A stretch of 55,926 nucleotides of DNA from Anaerolinea sp. (lineage in GTDB: Bacteria; Chloroflexota; Anaerolineae; Anaerolineales; Villigracilaceae), in the NCBI GenBank assembly GCA_020723805.1, contig DYID01000015.1, forward strand, positions 41,322 through 97,247, written 5' to 3'. The notes below the pieces were generated by a model, which made no database searches, was not told where the DNA came from, and saw only the letters and a program-made list of their open reading frames with translations. Of this stretch, positions 26,856 through 34,471 are shown in pieces (the first letter of the stretch is position 1; every line of letters starts with the position of its first letter). The position numbers and the translations under genes were made by a program.

Positions 26856-28085
26856 ATGAACATTCTCTTCCTCACGCAAATCGTTCCCTTCCCGCCCGAT
26901 GCGGGACCCAAGGTAAAGACCTATCACGTCATCCGCGCCCTCGTGGAGCAGGGACATGCTGTAACTCTGGTGTCGTTTGTCCGTCCAGAAGAAGTGCGAT
27001 ACTTGCCTGCTCTGCAGTCCATCTGCAAAGCGGTTCATGCCGTACCGATTCGCAGGTCGCGGCTTGCGGACGCCTTTTACATGCTGAGAAGTTACCTCAC
27101 GGGACGCCCCTTCCTCATCGAGCGCGATGACCTGCGCCCGATGCAGGCGATGGTCAACCGGCTGGTGCGGGAAAACGACTTCCACTTCATCCACGCCGAC
27201 CAGTTGACGATGGTGCAGTTCGCCCTGCGGGGCGCGGCGGCGGCAGGCAACAAGCCTAGGGTCATCTTCGACGCGCACAACGCCGTGTGGACCATCGTGG
27301 AGCGGATGAAGGACAATGCCCGCTGGTTTCTCAAGCCGGTTTTGTCCGTCGAGGCGGCGCGCGTCAAACGCTACGAAGGCGGACTGCTGCGGATGGTGGA
27401 TCACGTCCTCGCCGTCACCGATATTGACCGCGGTCTGCTCGAAGAAGCGCTGCACGTTTCCAAGCCGGCAAGCAACGGTCGCATTGCCCCCGTCACCGTC
27501 ATCCCGATTGCGGTGGATACGCAGAAACTCCAGCCCGTGCGCCGCAAGCCCGGCTCGAAGAACATCGTCACGCTCGGCACACTGCACTACCCGCCCAACG
27601 CCGACGGCATTCGCTGGTTCTTCACCGAGGTCTTCCCGCTGGTGCGCGAGCGCGTGCCAGACGCCACACTGACCATCATCGGCAAGAACCCGCCGCAGGA
27701 TTTCATCGAATTGGCGGAGCGCAGTGCAGGCGTCATCAAGGTGACGGGCTATGTGGATGATTTGCGCCCGTATCTGGAGGAGAGCGCGTTGATGGCGGTG
27801 CCGGTGCGGGCGGGCGGCGGGATGCGGGTGCGCATCCTCGAAGCCTTTGCCTACGCCATGCCCGTCGTCACGACCACCGTTGGGCTGGAGGGCATCCATG
27901 CCGCGCCCGGTCACGATGTCATTGTGGCGGATACGCCCGCCGAGTTTGCCAGCCGCACGGCGGAACTCTTGCAGGATATTTCCCTGCAGGACAAACTGGC
28001 GGCGAACGGACGCAAACTGGCAACAGAGAAGTACGACTGGCAGGCGGTGTTATCTGCCATGCGTCCGATTTACGAGCAAGTGTAG
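26856..28085 (+). CDS. GT4 glycosyltransferase
   Basis: 409 residues from ATG 26856; the frame is open further left, but that part is repeat DNA. MNILFLTQIVPFPPDAGPKV gives the acceptor-side loop, and the donor domain has VTLGTLHYPPNADGIRWFFT and AGGGMRVRILEAFAYAMPVV with TTVGLEGI. This is the same GT4 subgroup as 22290 and 52903. Similar proteins in exopolysaccharide loci are often annotated as WcaI/Pel-type transferases, but the sugar specificity here is open. Confidence 0.92.
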   Translation: MNILFLTQIVPFPPDAGPKVKTYHVIRALVEQGHAVTLVSFVRPEEVRYLPALQSICKAVHAVPIRRSRLADAFYMLRSYLTGRPFLIERDDLRPMQAMVNRLVRENDFHFIHADQLTMVQFALRGAAAAGNKPRVIFDAHNAVWTIVERMKDNARWFLKPVLSVEAARVKRYEGGLLRMVDHVLAVTDIDRGLLEEALHVSKPASNGRIAPVTVIPIAVDTQKLQPVRRKPGSKNIVTLGTLHYPPNADGIRWFFTEVFPLVRERVPDATLTIIGKNPPQDFIELAERSAGVIKVTGYVDDLRPYLEESALMAVPVRAGGGMRVRILEAFAYAMPVVTTTVGLEGIHAAPGHDVIVADTPAEFASRTAELLQDISLQDKLAANGRKLATEKYDWQAVLSAMRPIYEQV

Positions 28086-28184
28086 AAAACGTTCTCGACT
28101 TTACAAGTTGCTGTTACGCAGTTTTTTGTAGCGCGACACATTGTCCCCCATGGGGATTTATGCCGCCCGAAAAAAAGATGCGTA

Positions 28185-28206
28185 GGACACGTTCTCTAAC
28201 GTGTCC
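28185..28206. repeat. Hairpin repeat, type I (CTCT loop)
   Basis: Perfect 9-bp arms GGACACGTT and AACGTGTCC around CTCT, preceded by GATGCGTA. Confidence 0.88.
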
Positions 28207-28245
28207 ACCGGCGCAAGAGAGCGCCGAATACGCAATTACCGCGCA

Positions 28246-28267
28246 GGAAACGTTCTCCAACGTTTCC
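28246..28267. repeat. Hairpin repeat, type I (CTCC loop)
   Basis: Perfect 9-bp arms GGAAACGTT and AACGTTTCC around CTCC, preceded by CCGCGCA. The stem differs from that at 28185 at two positions per arm, and both arms changed together. Confidence 0.88.
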
Positions 28268-28280
28268 GCCCAAAGGATTT

Positions 28281-29627
28281 ATGAGCAGAGAGAACCCGAC
28301 CAACCAGAGAGCCATCTTCAAACGCATCAAGGCGCAGCCGCTGATGGCGATTCTCTTCGTCTCGGTTGCGCTGCGGCTTGCAGTGGCATTCCTCATGGGC
28401 AATCAGGTGGTGGAACTGCCCGGCATCTTCGACCAGGTCTCGTATCACAACCTTGCCATTCGCGTGCTGGGCGGGCACGGCTTCACCTTCGGCGAATTGT
28501 GGTGGCCCCTCACCCGTGCGGGCGAACCGACGGCACACTGGTCCTTCCCCTACACCCTCTATCTAACCGGCGTGTACGCGCTCTTCGGCGTCTATCCGCT
28601 GGCGGGGCGCATCCTGCAGGCAATCATCGTCGGCGTTTTGCATCCATACATCACCTACCGCATCGGCGAAAAAGCCTTCGGGCGGACAATCGGTCTCCTC
28701 GCTGCCGCCGTCGTCTCCATATACATCTACTACGTCTATTACGGTGCGGCGCTCATGACCGAACCGTTCTACATCACGGGCATCCTCTTCAGCCTGTATT
28801 TCGCCATGCTGTTGGCGGAGAACGCCGACCGCAAACGCGACCTCCCCCTCGCTTTCGCGTTGGGAATTTCTTTGGGACTCACGGTCACACTGCGGCAGGT
28901 CTTTCTGCTCTTCCTGCCATTCCTCTTCCTGTGGATGTGGATCGCCCGCTTCCGACTCCGCCGAAGCCTGCCTCTGCTTCCCACAGCCTTATCCTTCGCC
29001 CTGCTCTTTGCCTTCATCCTGCCGATTACGTTCTTCAACTACGCCCGCTTTCATCGCTTTGTGTTGCTCAACACCAATTCGGGTTATGCCTTCTTCTGGG
29101 GCAATCATCCCCTCTACGGGACGAAGTTCATCCCCATCCTCTCCACGCCCGAATACCAAGCGATGATCCCCGAAGAAGTCCGTCATTTGGACGAAGCGGC
29201 GCTCGACAGTGAACTACTCAAGAGGGGCATCCAGTTCGTCGTCCAGGACCCGAAGCGTTACGTCCTGTTGTCGCTGAGCCGCATTCCGCCCTACTTCATG
29301 TTTTGGTATTCGTCCGAATCCAGCACGTTGAGCAATCTCTCACGCATCGGAAGTTTCGGAGTCTTCCTGCCGTTCATGCTCTATGGATTGATTCTGGGCG
29401 TTCGCAGGAAACCCTTTTGGTCGCTCGTTTTTTCCCCGCAGGGACTCCTGCTCCTGTTTGCGCTGGTCTATTCGGGCGTACACATCCTCACGTGGACGCT
29501 CATCCGCTACCGCCTGCCCGTGGACGCGGTGATGATTCCCTTTGCCGCGCTGGCATTGCACGATTTGGCGCAGCGGCTTTCGGTGAAGTTTCCCGTTTTT
29601 CAACGATTGAGTAAGGTCGGAGAGTGA
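28281..29627 (+). CDS. GT39-like integral-membrane glycosyltransferase
   Basis: 448 residues with about eleven hydrophobic segments and a GT-C fold layout. The first extracytoplasmic loop has PGIFDQVSYHNLAIRVLGGH, where a D-x/D-E acidic pair normally contacts the polyprenyl-phosphate sugar donor. The segment TAHWSFPYTLYLTGVYALFG is also typical of PMT_2-type proteins. Such enzymes transfer a sugar from a lipid phosphate donor to protein, lipid or glycan on the outer membrane face. The donor could be made by the DPM-like GT2 at 50394. Deoxysugar or mannose specificity cannot be called. Confidence 0.85.
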   Translation: MSRENPTNQRAIFKRIKAQPLMAILFVSVALRLAVAFLMGNQVVELPGIFDQVSYHNLAIRVLGGHGFTFGELWWPLTRAGEPTAHWSFPYTLYLTGVYALFGVYPLAGRILQAIIVGVLHPYITYRIGEKAFGRTIGLLAAAVVSIYIYYVYYGAALMTEPFYITGILFSLYFAMLLAENADRKRDLPLAFALGISLGLTVTLRQVFLLFLPFLFLWMWIARFRLRRSLPLLPTALSFALLFAFILPITFFNYARFHRFVLLNTNSGYAFFWGNHPLYGTKFIPILSTPEYQAMIPEEVRHLDEAALDSELLKRGIQFVVQDPKRYVLLSLSRIPPYFMFWYSSESSTLSNLSRIGSFGVFLPFMLYGLILGVRRKPFWSLVFSPQGLLLLFALVYSGVHILTWTLIRYRLPVDAVMIPFAALALHDLAQRLSVKFPVFQRLSKVGE

Positions 29628-29628
29628 T

Positions 29629-30807
29629 ATGAAGAAATTGAATCGTGTGACGGTGATTGTGCTGGACGGCGTTGGGGCAGGGGAGGCGCCCGATGCCGCG
29701 GCATACGGCGATGTGGGCAGTAACTCGCTCGGCAACGTGGCGCGCGCCATCGGCGGGTTGAACGCGCCCAATATGTACGAACTCGGCTTGGGCAATATCA
29801 CCGCCATTCAGGGTGTGCCGCCCAATCCACACGCAAAGGGCGCTTTTGGTCGTTTTCAGCCCCGTTCGGCGGGCAAGGACACGGTCATCGGTCACTGGGA
29901 GATGATGGGCATCTATCTGCCGGTGGCGTTTCCCACCTACCCCAATGGCTTCCCGCCCCAAGTGCTGGAGCCGTTTCGCAAGGCAATCGGGTGCGATGTG
30001 TTGGGTAACAAGCCTGCCTCCGGCACCGAAATCCTCAAAGAACTCGGCGTCGAACACATGCGGACGGGCAAGCCCATCGTGTACACCTCCGCCGACAGCG
30101 TCTTTCAGATTGCCGCGCACGAGGAAGTCATTCCGCTCGAAGAACTCTACCGTATGTGCCAGATCGCCCGCGACATTCTGCAGGGCGAACATGGCGTGGG
30201 GCGCGTCATTGCCCGTCCCTTCCTCGGCGATTCGCCCGAAACCTTCAAACGCACGACGCACCGCAGGGACTATCCGCGCAACCCCGAATACCCCACCATG
30301 ATGCAGAAACTCGTGGATGCCGGCAAGGACGTGTACTCCGTCGGCAAAATTGACGACATCTTCAACCATCAGGGCATCACCAAAAAGAACCACGTCCTCA
30401 CCAACAAGGAAAGCCTCGATGTCACGCTCCAACTGCTGGAAGAGGACTTCGAGGGCTTGCTGTTTGTCAACCTCATCGAGTTCGACATGATCTACGGTCA
30501 CCGCAACGACCCGCGCGGTTACGCCGACGCGCTCGAGCAGTTCGACTCCTACCTGCCCGAAATCCAGAAACGCCTCAAACCCGGCGACCTGGTCATCGTC
30601 ACCGGCGATCACGGCGTGGACCCCACCACGCCCGGTACCGACCACTCGCGCGAATACGTCCCTCTGCTGGCGTTTGGTCCGCAAATCAGGCATGGTGTGG
30701 ACCTCGGCGACCGCGACACCCTCGCCGACATCGCCGGCACGCTGGCGGAAATCTTCTCGCTCGAACCGCAGCCGATTGGCAAAAGTTTTTTGAAAGAGAT
30801 TGTGTAA
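29629..30807 (+). CDS. deoB: Phosphopentomutase
   Basis: 392 residues, the normal length. It interconverts (deoxy)ribose-1-phosphate and (deoxy)ribose-5-phosphate in nucleoside salvage, in the cytoplasm. Diagnostic segments are VTVIVLDGVGAGEAPDAAAY (metal Asp), SAGKDTVIGHWEMMG with the Thr that carries phosphate, the RDYPRNPE-type cap residues, KIDDIFNHQGIT, and GDHGVDPTTPGTDHSREYVP with the second metal site. Start ATG 29629 follows the GT39-like stop by one base. A housekeeping enzyme in the middle of a surface-glycan locus is unexpected. It may simply have been carried along, or pentose-1-phosphate may feed a nucleotide-sugar branch. Confidence 0.97.
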   Translation: MKKLNRVTVIVLDGVGAGEAPDAAAYGDVGSNSLGNVARAIGGLNAPNMYELGLGNITAIQGVPPNPHAKGAFGRFQPRSAGKDTVIGHWEMMGIYLPVAFPTYPNGFPPQVLEPFRKAIGCDVLGNKPASGTEILKELGVEHMRTGKPIVYTSADSVFQIAAHEEVIPLEELYRMCQIARDILQGEHGVGRVIARPFLGDSPETFKRTTHRRDYPRNPEYPTMMQKLVDAGKDVYSVGKIDDIFNHQGITKKNHVLTNKESLDVTLQLLEEDFEGLLFVNLIEFDMIYGHRNDPRGYADALEQFDSYLPEIQKRLKPGDLVIVTGDHGVDPTTPGTDHSREYVPLLAFGPQIRHGVDLGDRDTLADIAGTLAEIFSLEPQPIGKSFLKEIV

Positions 30808-30809
30808 TC

Positions 30810-30825
30810 GGCGTTCTCCAACGCC
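30810..30825. repeat. Hairpin repeat, type I (short, CTCC loop)
   Basis: Perfect 6-bp arms GGCGTT and AACGCC around CTCC, three bases after the deoB stop. Preceded by GTGTAATC, a degraded form of the usual lead-in. Confidence 0.8.
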
Positions 30826-30861
30826 TTTGATTCTCGAAATTATGTTGGCAGGATTTGCTCA

Positions 30862-31944
30862 ATGAAAATCGTCTCCGTCGTTGGGGCGCGCCCCGAATTC
30901 ATTCAATCTGCTCCCGTCAGCCGCGCCCTTCGCAAACAACATCAGGAACTGCTCGTCCACACCGGTCAGCACTACGACTATCTCATGTCGCAGACCTTCT
31001 TCGACGAACTCGGCATCCCCGCGCCCGATTACAACCTCGAAGTCGGCTCCGGCTCTCATGCGGGTCAAACCGCCGAAATCCTCGTCCGCTTTGAAGAAGT
31101 GCTCCTCAAAGAGAAGCCCGACTGCGTCATCGTGCGCGGCGACACCAACTCCACGCTGGCGGGGGCATTGGCGGCGAGCAAACTGCACATCCCCACCGTT
31201 CACATCGAAGCGGGCGAGCGCAGTTTCGACCGCCGCATGCCCGAGGAAATCAACCGCCTCGTCGCCGACCGCCTCGCCTCTGCCTTCTTCTGCGTCAGCC
31301 AGACCGCCGTGCGGCATCTCGCGGCGGAGGGCATCACGAAAAATGTCTATTGGGTGGGCGACGTGATGCTGGACGCCAACCTTGCCAACCGCCCTCTGGC
31401 GCGGCAAAAATCAACGGTTCTTTCCACGCTTGGGCTTGCTCCCGGTTCCTATGGCTTGGTTACTGTCCACCGCGCCGCCAACACCGACGATCCCGCGCGG
31501 CTGGCGAACATCGTCACCGCCCTCAGTCGGGTCGGCGAGACGGTGATTTTTCCCGTCCATCCGCGCACGCGCGGCGCATTGAGCAGGCTCAACGTGCGCT
31601 TTGGCGATAACGTCCGCCTCATCGAACCCGTCGGCTACTTCGACATGATGGTGCTGGAGGAGAATGCCAGGATCATTGCAACGGATTCGGGCGGGGTCCA
31701 GCGCGAGGCGTATTTCATGTCCAAGCCCTGCCTCACCCTGCGCGACGAAACCGAATGGAGCGAAACCGTCGAGGCGGGCTGGAACAAACTCGTCGGCGTG
31801 GATGTGGCGACCATCGTCCGCGAATGGCAGACCTTCACGCCGCCCGCCGAACAGCCTCCCATCTTCGGCGACGGACATGCCGGCGAGAAGATTGCGGAGA
31901 TACTGGGTAATTTGTCCTTATCAATCACGCCCCTTACACGGTAG
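30862..31944 (+). CDS. wecB: UDP-N-acetylglucosamine 2-epimerase, non-hydrolysing (WbpI/WecB family)
   Basis: 360 residues, GT-B-like epimerase fold. It inverts C2 of a UDP-GlcNAc-type sugar in the cytoplasm. Motifs: VGARPEFIQSAPVSRAL, VHTGQHYDYLMSQTFF, VIVRGDTNSTLAGALAASKL, HIEAGERSFDRRMPEEINRL, VTVHRAAN, FPVHPRTRG and ATDSGGVQREAYF. The GDTNSTLAGALAASKL and MPEEINR forms resemble WbpI-type enzymes that epimerise 2,3-diacetamido sugars more than E. coli WecB, so it may serve the oxidoreductase/acetyltransferase/aminotransferase set at 49414-52889, 18 kb downstream. That link is inference; plain UDP-ManNAc synthesis is the alternative. Confidence 0.93.
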   Translation: MKIVSVVGARPEFIQSAPVSRALRKQHQELLVHTGQHYDYLMSQTFFDELGIPAPDYNLEVGSGSHAGQTAEILVRFEEVLLKEKPDCVIVRGDTNSTLAGALAASKLHIPTVHIEAGERSFDRRMPEEINRLVADRLASAFFCVSQTAVRHLAAEGITKNVYWVGDVMLDANLANRPLARQKSTVLSTLGLAPGSYGLVTVHRAANTDDPARLANIVTALSRVGETVIFPVHPRTRGALSRLNVRFGDNVRLIEPVGYFDMMVLEENARIIATDSGGVQREAYFMSKPCLTLRDETEWSETVEAGWNKLVGVDVATIVREWQTFTPPAEQPPIFGDGHAGEKIAEILGNLSLSITPLTR

Positions 31945-31992
31945 GGCGAGATTGATCTCGTCGCTTTCAGCGACATGAATGTCGCGCTACGA
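31932..31992. repeat. Palindromic intergenic element, family P1 (short form)
   Basis: Overlaps the end of the epimerase gene. Contains CTTACACGGTAGGGCGAGAT, TGATCTCG, then the palindrome GCGACAT-GA-ATGTCGC and GCTACGAG. The central CCCCTTGCAGGG segment of the full copies is missing. Confidence 0.75.
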
Positions 31993-32003
31993 GTGGCGCG
32001 TAG

Positions 32004-32023
32004 CAGACGTTCTCTAACGTCTG
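32004..32023. repeat. Hairpin repeat, type I (CTCT loop)
   Basis: Perfect 8-bp arms CAGACGTT and AACGTCTG around CTCT, preceded by GCGCGTAG. Confidence 0.87.
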
Positions 32024-32052
32024 TGTGACGAAAAAATGAAAGTGGATTTATC

Positions 32053-33372
32053 ATGACCAACACACACCAACCAACCATCGGCATCATCGGCGGCGGCATC
32101 ATGGGCATCAGCCTGGGCTATTTCCTCTCGAAACAGGGAGCCGCCGTCACCATCTATGAAGCGTCCCCCGTTCTCGGCGGGCTGGCAGGACCCATTACCC
32201 TCGAAGACGGCACGCAGGTGGACCGCTTCTATCATGCCATCCTCTCCAGTGACCGTCACCTGCGCGGCTTGTGCGAGGAACTCGGCATCGCCGATCAGTT
32301 GCGCTTCAAAGAGACCAAGACGGGCTTCTACTACAAAAACGCCATCCACCCGATGAACAACATCATCGAGTTCCTCAAATTCCCGCCGCTCGGCTGGATT
32401 GACCGCTTCCGCCTGGGGTTGACCGTGCTGGCGGCGCAGTTCATCAAGGACTGGCGCAGCCTCGAATCGGTCAGCGTGCAGGACTGGCTGTTGAAATGGA
32501 GCGGCAGGAACACCTTCCAAAACATTTGGCGCCCCATGCTCAAAGCCAAATTCGACGGCGGCTTCGACGACGTTCCTGCCACGTGGATTTGGGCGCGGCT
32601 TGTCCGCATGAAGTCCACGCGCGAGGGCGCGAATCAGAAGGAGATGGCGGGTCACCTCATTGGCGGCTACATCACCCTCATCCAGGCGATGACTGAAAAA
32701 ATCAAGGCAAACGGCGGGAAGGTGCTGCTTCAAACTCCCGTCAAGGAAATCGTCATCGAAGGCGGCAGGGCGGTGGGCATCCGCCTTGCCAGCGGCGAAG
32801 TGGTGGCTTACGACAAAGTGGTCTGCACCATGCAGGCGCCCGTTTTCCAGCGCCTCATCCCCAACGCCGACCCCGACTACCAGGCGGCTCTCATTCGGAC
32901 CGAATACCTGGGCATCATCGCCCCGCTTCTCGTCCTGACCCGACCCCTGACCGGCAACTGGACGTTGAACATCACCGACGACCGCTTCCCCTTCACCGGC
33001 GTCATCGAAACCACCGCCTATATTGACCCGAAATACGTTGGCGGCTATCACCTGGTGTACCTGCCCAAGTACACCGCGCCAAACAGCGAGTGGCAAAAGA
33101 TGAGCGACGATGAAATCAAACGCATCTGGCTCGAAAACCTGCAAGCCATGTTCCCCCATTTCGACCCCGCGGCCATCAAATATTTCCTCATTCACCGCGA
33201 GCGTTACGTCGAGCCGCTGCACGGGTTGAACGATACCGACTCCATGCCGCAGGTCAAAACTCCCGTCGAAAACTTGTACCTTGCCACCACCGCCCAAATC
33301 TACCCTGCACTGACCAACGGCGAGTCGGTCAGCCGCCATGCGCGCGAAGCGGCGGAAATCGTTCTGGCATAG
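32053..33372 (+). CDS. NAD(P)/FAD-dependent amine-oxidase-fold oxidoreductase
   Basis: 439 residues. The N-terminus TIGIIGGGIMGISLGYFLSK is the FAD-binding GxGxxG loop, followed by the usual Glu (IYEASPVLGGLAGP) that holds the ribose. The rest follows the protoporphyrinogen-oxidase/UDP-galactopyranose-mutase-like layout, with HLIGGYITLIQAM and a C-terminal LATTAQIYPALTNGESVSRH closing the flavin site. Members of this family are common in exopolysaccharide loci, where they may oxidise or isomerise a sugar nucleotide or lipid carrier. The substrate is not known. Start ATG 32053 lies after repeat DNA, without a strong ribosome site. Confidence 0.87.
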   Translation: MTNTHQPTIGIIGGGIMGISLGYFLSKQGAAVTIYEASPVLGGLAGPITLEDGTQVDRFYHAILSSDRHLRGLCEELGIADQLRFKETKTGFYYKNAIHPMNNIIEFLKFPPLGWIDRFRLGLTVLAAQFIKDWRSLESVSVQDWLLKWSGRNTFQNIWRPMLKAKFDGGFDDVPATWIWARLVRMKSTREGANQKEMAGHLIGGYITLIQAMTEKIKANGGKVLLQTPVKEIVIEGGRAVGIRLASGEVVAYDKVVCTMQAPVFQRLIPNADPDYQAALIRTEYLGIIAPLLVLTRPLTGNWTLNITDDRFPFTGVIETTAYIDPKYVGGYHLVYLPKYTAPNSEWQKMSDDEIKRIWLENLQAMFPHFDPAAIKYFLIHRERYVEPLHGLNDTDSMPQVKTPVENLYLATTAQIYPALTNGESVSRHAREAAEIVLA

Positions 33373-33380
33373 CCGACCTT

Positions 33381-33448
33381 CCTGCGCAGCGGACGCTCCT
33401 GCGCAGTGGACGCTCCTGCGCAGTGGACGCTCCTGCGTAGTGGACGCT
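33381..33448. repeat. 17-bp tandem repeat, four units
   Basis: Units start at 33381, 33398, 33415 and 33432 with consensus CCTGCGCAGTGGACGCT. The unit equals the lead-in plus left arm of the type I hairpin that follows; only the last unit has a right arm. Confidence 0.92.
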
Positions 33449-33462
33449 CTCTAGCGTCCACT
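33439..33462. repeat. Hairpin repeat, type I (CTCT loop)
   Basis: Perfect 10-bp arms AGTGGACGCT and AGCGTCCACT around CTCT, preceded by CTGCGT. Confidence 0.88.
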
Positions 33463-33535
33463 TGGGAGCGGCGCCAGTGAGCGCCAGATACGCCAGCGGT
33501 TACGCAGCGTCCCATATAATGTTTGGAGAGAGTAA

Positions 33536-34114
33536 ATGGAAAAAACAGATCCCATCATCATCGTCTCTGGTCTGCCGCGTTCGGGCACTTCCATGATGAT
33601 GAAAATGCTCGAAGCCGGCGGATTGCCCATCCTGACCGACAACCTGCGCACCCCCGACGCCAACAACCCCAACGGTTACTACGAGTTCGAACGCGTCAAA
33701 CAATTGCCGGAGGGCGACTACGGCTGGCTTCCCGAGGCGGGCGGCAAAGTCGTCAAAATCGTGACCGGTCTCATCATGCACTTGCCCCCGGGGTACAAGT
33801 ACAAGGTCATCTTCATGCAGAGGGCGATGAAGGAAGTGCTTGCCTCTCAGAAGAAAATGCTTGGTCGCCTTGGCAAAGAGGATGACAAGGTGGAGGACGA
33901 AAAGATGCGCAAGATTTATCAGGAACACCTCAAGCAGGTGAACGCCTGGCTTGCCAAACAGCCCAACTTCGAGGTGCTGTATGTCAATTACAATACGATG
34001 CTGGCAGAGCCGCTCGAGTCGCTCAAAAAGGTCAATGAGTTCCTGGGCGGCGGCATGGACGTGAACGTCATGGCGGGGGTGGTGAATAAAGAGTTGTATC
34101 GAGAGAGAAAGTAA
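33536..34114 (+). CDS. Short P-loop sulfotransferase-like protein
   Basis: 192 residues. DPIIIVSGLPRSGTSMMMKM is the 5'-phosphosulfate-binding loop of PAPS sulfotransferases, and KVIFMQRAMKEVLASQKKML matches the 3'-phosphate region (Arg and Ser spaced as usual). It is shorter than typical carbohydrate sulfotransferases (250-350 residues) but complete at both ends, and matches compact bacterial members. It would transfer sulfate to a hydroxyl on a glycan or lipid in the cytoplasm. With the neighbouring alkaline-phosphatase-fold genes this suggests an anionic polymer. No PAPS synthesis genes are in the window. The GTTTGGAGAG ribosome site supports ATG 33536. Confidence 0.82.
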   Translation: MEKTDPIIIVSGLPRSGTSMMMKMLEAGGLPILTDNLRTPDANNPNGYYEFERVKQLPEGDYGWLPEAGGKVVKIVTGLIMHLPPGYKYKVIFMQRAMKEVLASQKKMLGRLGKEDDKVEDEKMRKIYQEHLKQVNAWLAKQPNFEVLYVNYNTMLAEPLESLKKVNEFLGGGMDVNVMAGVVNKELYRERK

Positions 34115-34125
34115 AAGGAGTGCGT

Positions 34126-34149
34126 AGCCGACGTTCTCTAACGTCGGCT
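34126..34149. repeat. Hairpin repeat, type I (CTCT loop)
   Basis: Perfect 10-bp arms AGCCGACGTT and AACGTCGGCT around CTCT, preceded by GTGCGT. It starts 12 bases after the sulfotransferase stop. Confidence 0.88.
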
Positions 34150-34183
34150 TATCAAGAAAATGATGGAGTAGAAAGGAAAAGAT

Positions 34184-34426
34184 ATGAACCTGTTTATCAA
34201 CCTGTTCAGCCTGATGGGACCGCTGCGCCCGCCTGAATATTTGGGACCTGAAACGCTCATGCCGCTGGCGTCCATTCTGGCGGCAATCGCCGGGTTCTTC
34301 CTGTTGTTCTGGCGGATCATCGTGAAGTTTGTCAAGACTTTGTATCGCAAGGTGCGCGGTCTGCCCGATGAAGTCCCGCCGGAGGTGGATTTGGACGACC
34401 CCACCGAAGAAGAGCAGGAGAAATAA
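34184..34426 (+). CDS. Small single-pass membrane protein of unknown function
   Basis: 80 residues. I do not recognise a family. One clear membrane helix lies at about residues 27-48 (PLASILAAIAGFFLLFWRII), followed by a basic segment (KFVKTLYRKVRG) and an acidic tail (EVDLDDPTEEEQEK). By the positive-inside rule the tail should be cytoplasmic. AAAGGAAAAG lies just before ATG 34184. It sits between the sulfotransferase and the phosphodiesterase-like gene, so it may tether or regulate one of them. Its good ribosome site and normal codon use support a real gene. Confidence 0.75.
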   Translation: MNLFINLFSLMGPLRPPEYLGPETLMPLASILAAIAGFFLLFWRIIVKFVKTLYRKVRGLPDEVPPEVDLDDPTEEEQEK

Positions 34427-34429
34427 AGA

Positions 34430-34456
34430 GTTGCGCGAGCCTTAGACTTGCGCAAC
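34430..34456. repeat. Hairpin repeat, type II (CGAG/CTTG)
   Basis: Arms GTTGCGCGAG and CTTGCGCAAC (one G-T wobble) around CCTTAGA. It lies three bases after the stop of the small membrane protein, with no T-tract. Confidence 0.8.
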
Positions 34457-34471
34457 AGCGATACGGACACG

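Larger units (their letters stand above)
28086..28280. other. 195-bp intergenic region with four palindromic repeats
   Basis: Holds a P1 half-copy (28113-28171), a type I hairpin (28185-28206), a short GGCGC/GCGCC hairpin (28210-28225, which in reverse has the CTCT-type loop) and a second type I hairpin (28246-28267). The GT39-like gene starts 13 bases after the last one. No promoter is evident. Confidence 0.8.
33373..33535. other. 163-bp intergenic region dominated by a 17-bp tandem repeat and hairpins
   Basis: Holds four 17-bp units (33381-33448), a type I hairpin sharing the last unit (33439-33462), a GGCGC/GCGCC hairpin (33470-33485) and TATAAT at 33515 without a matching -35. GGAGAG before ATG 33536 is a good ribosome site. 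Confidence 0.8.

Noticed and set aside
33381-33448. Possible CRISPR array
   Set aside because: Units are 17 bp and contiguous, with no spacers and no cas genes nearby. The same holds for the 26-bp units at 42849.
33515-33520. TATAAT before the sulfotransferase as a promoter -10 box
   Set aside because: No -35-like sequence at 15-19 bases upstream, and the box is only 16 bases before the start codon.
24941-34149. Type I hairpins read as rho-independent terminators
   Set aside because: None has a T-run after the stem, and several sit between genes that look like one transcription unit.
34448-34471. TTG start at 34448 for the phosphodiesterase-like gene
   Set aside because: It lies inside a hairpin repeat and adds residues not typical of the family; ATG 34472 starts directly at the first beta strand.
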